Source of the DNA: Blastocatellia bacterium
GTDB lineage: Bacteria; Acidobacteriota; Blastocatellia; Pyrinomonadales; Pyrinomonadaceae
DNA length: 7,878 nucleotides
Direction: 5' to 3'
NCBI GenBank assembly: GCA_013695495.1
Contig: JACDAK010000231.1
Coordinates: 1 to 7,878 of the forward strand
The position numbers and the translations under genes are program-made. The notes under the pieces are model-generated. The model was not told the DNA's origin and ran no database searches. It saw nothing but the letters and a program-made list of their open reading frames with translations. The number at the start of each line of letters is the position of its first letter. Positions within the stretch are counted from its first letter, which is position 1. This document shows positions 5,097 through 7,878 of the stretch, piece by piece.

Positions 5097-6410
5097 CTAT
5101 TTGCGGGACGACCGCTGCATGAGCGATTCGATCTCGTCGGGAGCTTTGGTGACCTTTGCCGTTAAATTGCGAGGGCCGTTTTCGGTTACGAGCACGTCGT
5201 CTTCAATGCGGATGCCGATGCCGCGGTATTTTGCGGGAGCGGACTTGTCGTCAGCCGGGACATAGATGCCGGGTTCGACGGTGAGCACCATGCCGGGTGC
5301 AAAGGGCCGCGAATTTTTTGCTTCCTGATCGGTGAAGTAGCGGCCAGCGTCGTGGACGTCGAGGCCGAGATAGTGGCCGACACCGTGCATATAATATTTT
5401 AGATACGCTTTTTTCTTGATCAGGTCGGCGGTTTTGCCTTTTAGGAGGCCGAGCTTCTGCATGCCTTCCGTCAGGAGTTCGATCGAATATTCTTGCCGGG
5501 CCTTTACGGTGTTGCCGACGCTGGTGTATTCGACACATTTTCCCTGAACGTCGAGTACGACGTCGTACACCTCGCGTTGAGCGGGCGTGAACTTGCCGTT
5601 GACCGGGAATGTGCGGGTGATGTCGCTGGCGTAGCCTTGGTATTCGGCACCGGCGTCGATGAGGAGCAGGTCGCCGTCTTTGAGTTCGGCATTGTTCTCG
5701 ACATAGTGGAGAATGGTTGCGTTGTCGCCGCCCCCGACGATGGAATTATAGGCGACACCGCTGGCGCCTTTATCTTTCATAAAGGCTTCCATCAGTGCTT
5801 CGACCTGGCCTTCGGTCATTCCGGGTTTGACCTTTTTCATCGCGAGGATGTGGGCATCGGCTGCGATGGTGGCGGCGGTCTGCATCATCTCGACCTCTTG
5901 CTCGGATTTGTGCAGACGCATTTCGCCGAGGATGATGGTCGGGTCGATAATGGTGTGGGGCGGGTATGCCGTCTTGAGACGGCGGACGCGCTGGCCGGAT
6001 AGATATGCGAGAACTTGGCGATCGAGATCGGCATCGACAGAGAAGCGGTAGTAGAGTTTGTCGTGGCCGTCTAGGAGCTTTGGCAGATCTTTTTCGAATT
6101 TATCGCTCGGGAATGCCTTGTCGGCACCGTGATTTTTTTGCGCTCCTTCCGTGCCCTGGCGGCGGCCGTACCAGGTTTCCATGAGCGGGTCGCGCGGGCG
6201 GACGTAGAGCGTGTAGGGTGCGCGTTTGTTTTTGGGATCGATGACGGCGATGGCGTCGGGCTCGGGGAAGCCGGTAAGGTACCAGAAGTCTGAGTCCTGA
6301 CGGAATTTGTACTCGGTGTCGTAGCTGCGCGTTTTTTCGTGAGCAGCGGGGATGATGGCGATGGAGTTATCCTCCATTTGATCGATAAATCGTTTGAGCT
6401 GGTCTCGCAT
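5097..6410 (-). CDS. pepP: Xaa-Pro aminopeptidase (aminopeptidase P, M24B metallopeptidase)
   Basis: The protein has 437 residues, close to E. coli PepP (about 440). The N-terminal creatinase-like domain (about 1-165) includes FRQDSDFWYLTGFPEPDA (36-53). The C-terminal pita-bread domain (about 166-437) has all five dinuclear metal ligands: Asp252 (LLIDAGAE), Asp263 (ASDITRTFPV), His346 (HGVGHYLGLDVHD), Glu379 (TVEPGIYV) and Glu403 (IRIEDDVLV). His235 and His353 match the conserved active-site histidines. It removes the N-terminal residue from peptides with proline in second position, in the cytoplasm; there is no signal peptide. The start at 6410 puts the sequence in register with the family N-terminus, although no Shine-Dalgarno precedes it. 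It is divergent from queE (102-base gap) and directly abuts the DoxX-like gene. No key residue is missing, so it should be active. Confidence 0.95.
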   Translation of the reverse strand: MRDQLKRFIDQMEDNSIAIIPAAHEKTRSYDTEYKFRQDSDFWYLTGFPEPDAIAVIDPKNKRAPYTLYVRPRDPLMETWYGRRQGTEGAQKNHGADKAFPSDKFEKDLPKLLDGHDKLYYRFSVDADLDRQVLAYLSGQRVRRLKTAYPPHTIIDPTIILGEMRLHKSEQEVEMMQTAATIAADAHILAMKKVKPGMTEGQVEALMEAFMKDKGASGVAYNSIVGGGDNATILHYVENNAELKDGDLLLIDAGAEYQGYASDITRTFPVNGKFTPAQREVYDVVLDVQGKCVEYTSVGNTVKARQEYSIELLTEGMQKLGLLKGKTADLIKKKAYLKYYMHGVGHYLGLDVHDAGRYFTDQEAKNSRPFAPGMVLTVEPGIYVPADDKSAPAKYRGIGIRIEDDVLVTENGPRNLTAKVTKAPDEIESLMQRSSRK

Positions 6411-6512
6411 AAGTGCAAATAGTTTATATCAAAATCGAGGTTTGTTTTAGCGGGCGCATTTGATGTGTTTGTGAAAATGGAGCGATCCGTGGCTAAATCA
6501 TTCTAAAGAAGC
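6411..6512. promoter_or_regulatory. Divergent intergenic region of pepP and queE, presumed to hold both promoters
   Basis: This 102-base, comparatively AT-rich stretch separates two divergent starts, so it must contain promoters for both. On the minus strand an AT-rich GATATAAAC lies 12-20 bases before the pepP ATG and could serve as a -10 element. On the plus strand TTGTGA at 6469-6474 could be a -35, but the only -10-like bases (TAAATC, 6494-6499) are 19 bases away. Neither is convincing. I see no preQ1 riboswitch-like fold upstream of queE. Confidence 0.3.
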
Positions 6513-7166
6513 ATGTCGAAAACCTTACGGATAACTGAAATATTTTTGTCGATACAAGGCGAGTCGTCGCACGCGGGGCGGCCGTGTTCGTTCGTGCGGC
6601 TGACGGGGTGCCCGATGCGGTGCGTTTGGTGCGATAGCGAGTATACGTTTACCGGCGGCGAGCGGATGACGTTTGATGAGATATTTGCTCGGCTGGAAGA
6701 GTTTGGCTGTCAGTTGGTAGAGGTGACGGGTGGGGAACCGCTGGCGCAGAAGAGTGTTTTTCCTTTTATTTCGGAGCTTTGTCACCGAGGGTACGAGGTG
6801 CTGATCGAGACGGGCGGGTTTGTTTCGACCGAGAGGGTGGATCCGCGGGCGGCTATTATTTTGGACGTGAAATGCCCGGGATCGGGTGAGGCGGAGCGGA
6901 ATCATTGGGCGAATTTGGAGCGGCTGAGGCCGGAGTTAGATGAGGTAAAGTTTGTGGTTGCGGACATGGGAGATTGGGATTTTGCGAAGGATGTGATCGA
7001 TCGTTATTCGTTAGTTGAACGCGCGAAAGAGGTGTTGATATCGCCCGTGCATGGGATGGCGGGGTTGGCGCAACTCGCGGAGGATGTGGCGGCGAGCGGG
7101 TTGCGGGTGCGGTTGAATCTGCAGCTTCATAAGTTTATTTGGGGGGCGGATGTGCGGGGAGTTTAG
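6513..7166 (+). CDS. queE: 7-carboxy-7-deazaguanine synthase QueE (radical SAM)
   Basis: The protein has 217 residues, typical for QueE. It has the N-terminal ITEIFLSIQGESSHAGRP, where QGE is the family's substrate-side motif, and the radical SAM cluster motif C33-x3-C37-x2-C40 within GCPMRCVWCDSEYTF. The SAM-binding motif VTGGEP is at 71-76, ETGG at 99-102, DVKCPGSG at 118-125 and SPVHG at 177-181. The end LQLHKFIWG matches the usual C-terminus. It converts 6-carboxy-tetrahydropterin to 7-carboxy-7-deazaguanine, the ring-contraction step shared by queuosine tRNA modification and deazaguanine DNA modification. queC, queD and folE are not in the window, so the pathway genes are scattered. The ribosome binding site is weak (AAAGAAG almost touching the ATG). 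Confidence 0.95.
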   Translation: MSKTLRITEIFLSIQGESSHAGRPCSFVRLTGCPMRCVWCDSEYTFTGGERMTFDEIFARLEEFGCQLVEVTGGEPLAQKSVFPFISELCHRGYEVLIETGGFVSTERVDPRAAIILDVKCPGSGEAERNHWANLERLRPELDEVKFVVADMGDWDFAKDVIDRYSLVERAKEVLISPVHGMAGLAQLAEDVAASGLRVRLNLQLHKFIWGADVRGV

Positions 7167-7198
7167 AGTTGCAGAGGTGATGGTGTGCAGGCAGTCTC

Positions 7199-7222
7199 CC
7201 GCAAAGCCGCTAAGACGCAAAG
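7199..7222. repeat. Three 8-bp near-identical units (CCGCAAAG, CCGCTAAG, ACGCAAAG)
   Basis: Three consecutive octamers differ from each other by one or two bases and sit in the spacer between queE and the serine hydrolase. From memory, strings of the CGCAAAGxCGCAAAG type are dispersed in many copies in intergenic DNA of several phyla, including Acidobacteriota and Cyanobacteria. Only this one copy is visible here, so dispersal in this genome is inference. Confidence 0.5.
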
Positions 7223-7231
7223 ACTTGAAAA

Positions 7232-7255
7232 CGGAGATCTGTACAGAGCACTCCG
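7232..7255. repeat. Imperfect inverted repeat, CGGAG...CTCCG with inner TCTGTACAGA
   Basis: Outer arms CGGAG (7232-7236) and CTCCG (7251-7255) enclose the perfect palindrome TCTGTACAGA (7238-7247). A transcript could form a short bulged hairpin, but there is no T run after it, so it is not a standard terminator of queE. It could be an operator upstream of the serine hydrolase, or the second half of the short repeat element just before it. Confidence 0.35.
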
Positions 7256-7284
7256 CGGGATGATCAGAAAGATAAGGAGAAGGC

Positions 7285-7291
7285 AGAGGAG
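7285..7291 (+). promoter_or_regulatory. Ribosome binding site (AGAGGAG) for the beta-lactamase-like gene
   Basis: AGAGGAG ends 3 bases before the ATG at 7295; a second purine run, AAGGAG, is at 7274-7279. Together they support 7295 as the start, which also gives a proper signal peptide. Confidence 0.65.
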
Positions 7292-7294
7292 AAT

Positions 7295-7878
7295 ATGAAT
7301 CGATTGAAACTCACGGTAGGGTTGGTGTGTTTGTTGGTGATGGGGGTTGGGGCGCAGGGGCCGGATCGGAAGGCGGCGATCGATGCGCAGATCAAGGCGG
7401 CGACGGCAGATTTTAAGGGGAAGGTTTGGCTGCATGCGAAGAATCTTGATACGGGGGCGGAGTTTTCGCTGCGCGGGGATGAGCAGGTGCGGACGGCGAG
7501 TACGATTAAGGTGCCGATAATGGCGGAGGTTTATCGGCAGGTGGCGGGGGGCAAGATCGCGTGGACGGATGAGTTTACGGTGGAGACGGGGAAGACGTCG
7601 GGCGGTTCGGGGATATTGCGGGAGTTTTCGGACGGGTCGAAGGTTGATCTGAAAACCGCGATGCATTTGATGATCGTGCTGTCTGACAATACGGCGACGA
7701 ATTTGATCTTGGATAAGATCACGCTGACGTCGGTGAATGAGTATATGAAGAAGCTGGGGCTGAACGATACGCTGTCGCTGCGTCGGATAGGTGGTGGGGG
7801 TGATGCGAAGGAATGGGATGAGCCTGTCAACAAAACGTTCGGGATAGGGCGTTCGTCGCCGCGGGATATGGTGCGGCT
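7295..7878 (+). CDS. Exported class A beta-lactamase-like serine hydrolase, 3' end cut by window edge
   Basis: The first 194 codons are present; the frame is open at the right edge. Residues 1-20 are a signal peptide (MNRLKLTVGL, VCLLVMGVGA, then Gln21), so the protein is exported. The catalytic motif S69-T-I-K72 within RTASTIKVPIM matches Ser-x-x-Lys of class A beta-lactamases and PBPs. SDNTATN at 130-136 is the SDN motif. SSPRDMVR (187-194) corresponds to the start of the next helix. The third motif, K-T/S-G, would lie beyond the window. The omega-loop region reads GGGGDAKEWDEPVN (166-179) and lacks the canonical E-x-x-L-N; the Trp-to-Asn spacing of WEPELN is kept, but Asp175 stands at the Glu166 position and Glu176 is one residue later. 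It belongs to the broad Beta-lactamase2-type family. Whether it destroys beta-lactams or acts on peptidoglycan or other amides cannot be told. It follows queE after 128 bases and is probably transcribed independently. Confidence 0.88.
   Translation, partial: MNRLKLTVGLVCLLVMGVGAQGPDRKAAIDAQIKAATADFKGKVWLHAKNLDTGAEFSLRGDEQVRTASTIKVPIMAEVYRQVAGGKIAWTDEFTVETGKTSGGSGILREFSDGSKVDLKTAMHLMIVLSDNTATNLILDKITLTSVNEYMKKLGLNDTLSLRRIGGGGDAKEWDEPVNKTFGIGRSSPRDMVR

Noticed and set aside
5493..6002. 169-residue open frame on the plus strand opposite pepP
   Set aside because: Composition follows the reverse of the pepP codons; pepP has all metal ligands, so this is a shadow.
6411..6512. Possible preQ1 riboswitch upstream of queE
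   Set aside because: No C-rich loop, pseudoknot partner or A-rich tail in the expected arrangement.
7163..7833. Minus-strand open frames of 167 and 100 residues at the right end
   Set aside because: Both lie opposite the beta-lactamase-like gene, which has a signal peptide and two catalytic motifs; the first is Arg/Pro/His-rich and motif-free.

Overview
The window looks like a stretch of ordinary bacterial chromosome, moderately GC-rich, from a Gram-negative-type free-living bacterium. Several proteins are of kinds I associate with Acidobacteriota (Blastocatellia-like): a short IDH3-like NAD isocitrate dehydrogenase, a secreted protein with a DSRCP motif, and a GGGG-loop serine hydrolase. 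This placement is from memory of protein style and is not proven by the window. There are eight CDSs, two of them cut by the window edges, plus one decayed gene. I see no tRNA, rRNA, CRISPR array or insertion sequence.

Left block (1-2633, minus strand): thiO (FAD glycine oxidase), then a secreted TlpA-like thioredoxin with a large helical N-terminal domain, then the first 30 codons of a probable SAM-dependent methyltransferase. Gaps are only 6 and 7 bases, so this is almost certainly one transcript. The 76-base gap 2634-2709 separates it from the divergent right-hand genes. It holds a perfect 16-bp dyad and a TATTAT box on each strand next to each start.

Central block (2740-4256, plus strand): an NAD-type isocitrate dehydrogenase (TCA cycle), then a small secreted protein with its own strong ribosome binding site, ending in a textbook rho-independent terminator (14-bp perfect stem plus T5). 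Past the terminator, 4276-4586 on the minus strand carries the wreck of a secreted-protein gene: three recognisable pieces in three reading frames, with a probable internal deletion.

Right block: pepP (Xaa-Pro aminopeptidase) and a DoxX-like membrane protein on the minus strand, with stop and start codons directly abutting (TAGATG). Divergent from them, on the plus strand, are queE (7-deazaguanine synthesis) and, after a 128-base spacer containing a short 8-bp-period repeat, a class A beta-lactamase-like serine hydrolase that runs off the window. That protein has SxxK and SDN motifs but not the usual ExxLN omega-loop motif.

I do not see a multi-gene novel system. The most worthwhile points are the decayed gene, the altered omega loop of the beta-lactamase-like protein, the symmetrical thiO/icd control region, and the conserved methyltransferase-like start at the left edge.
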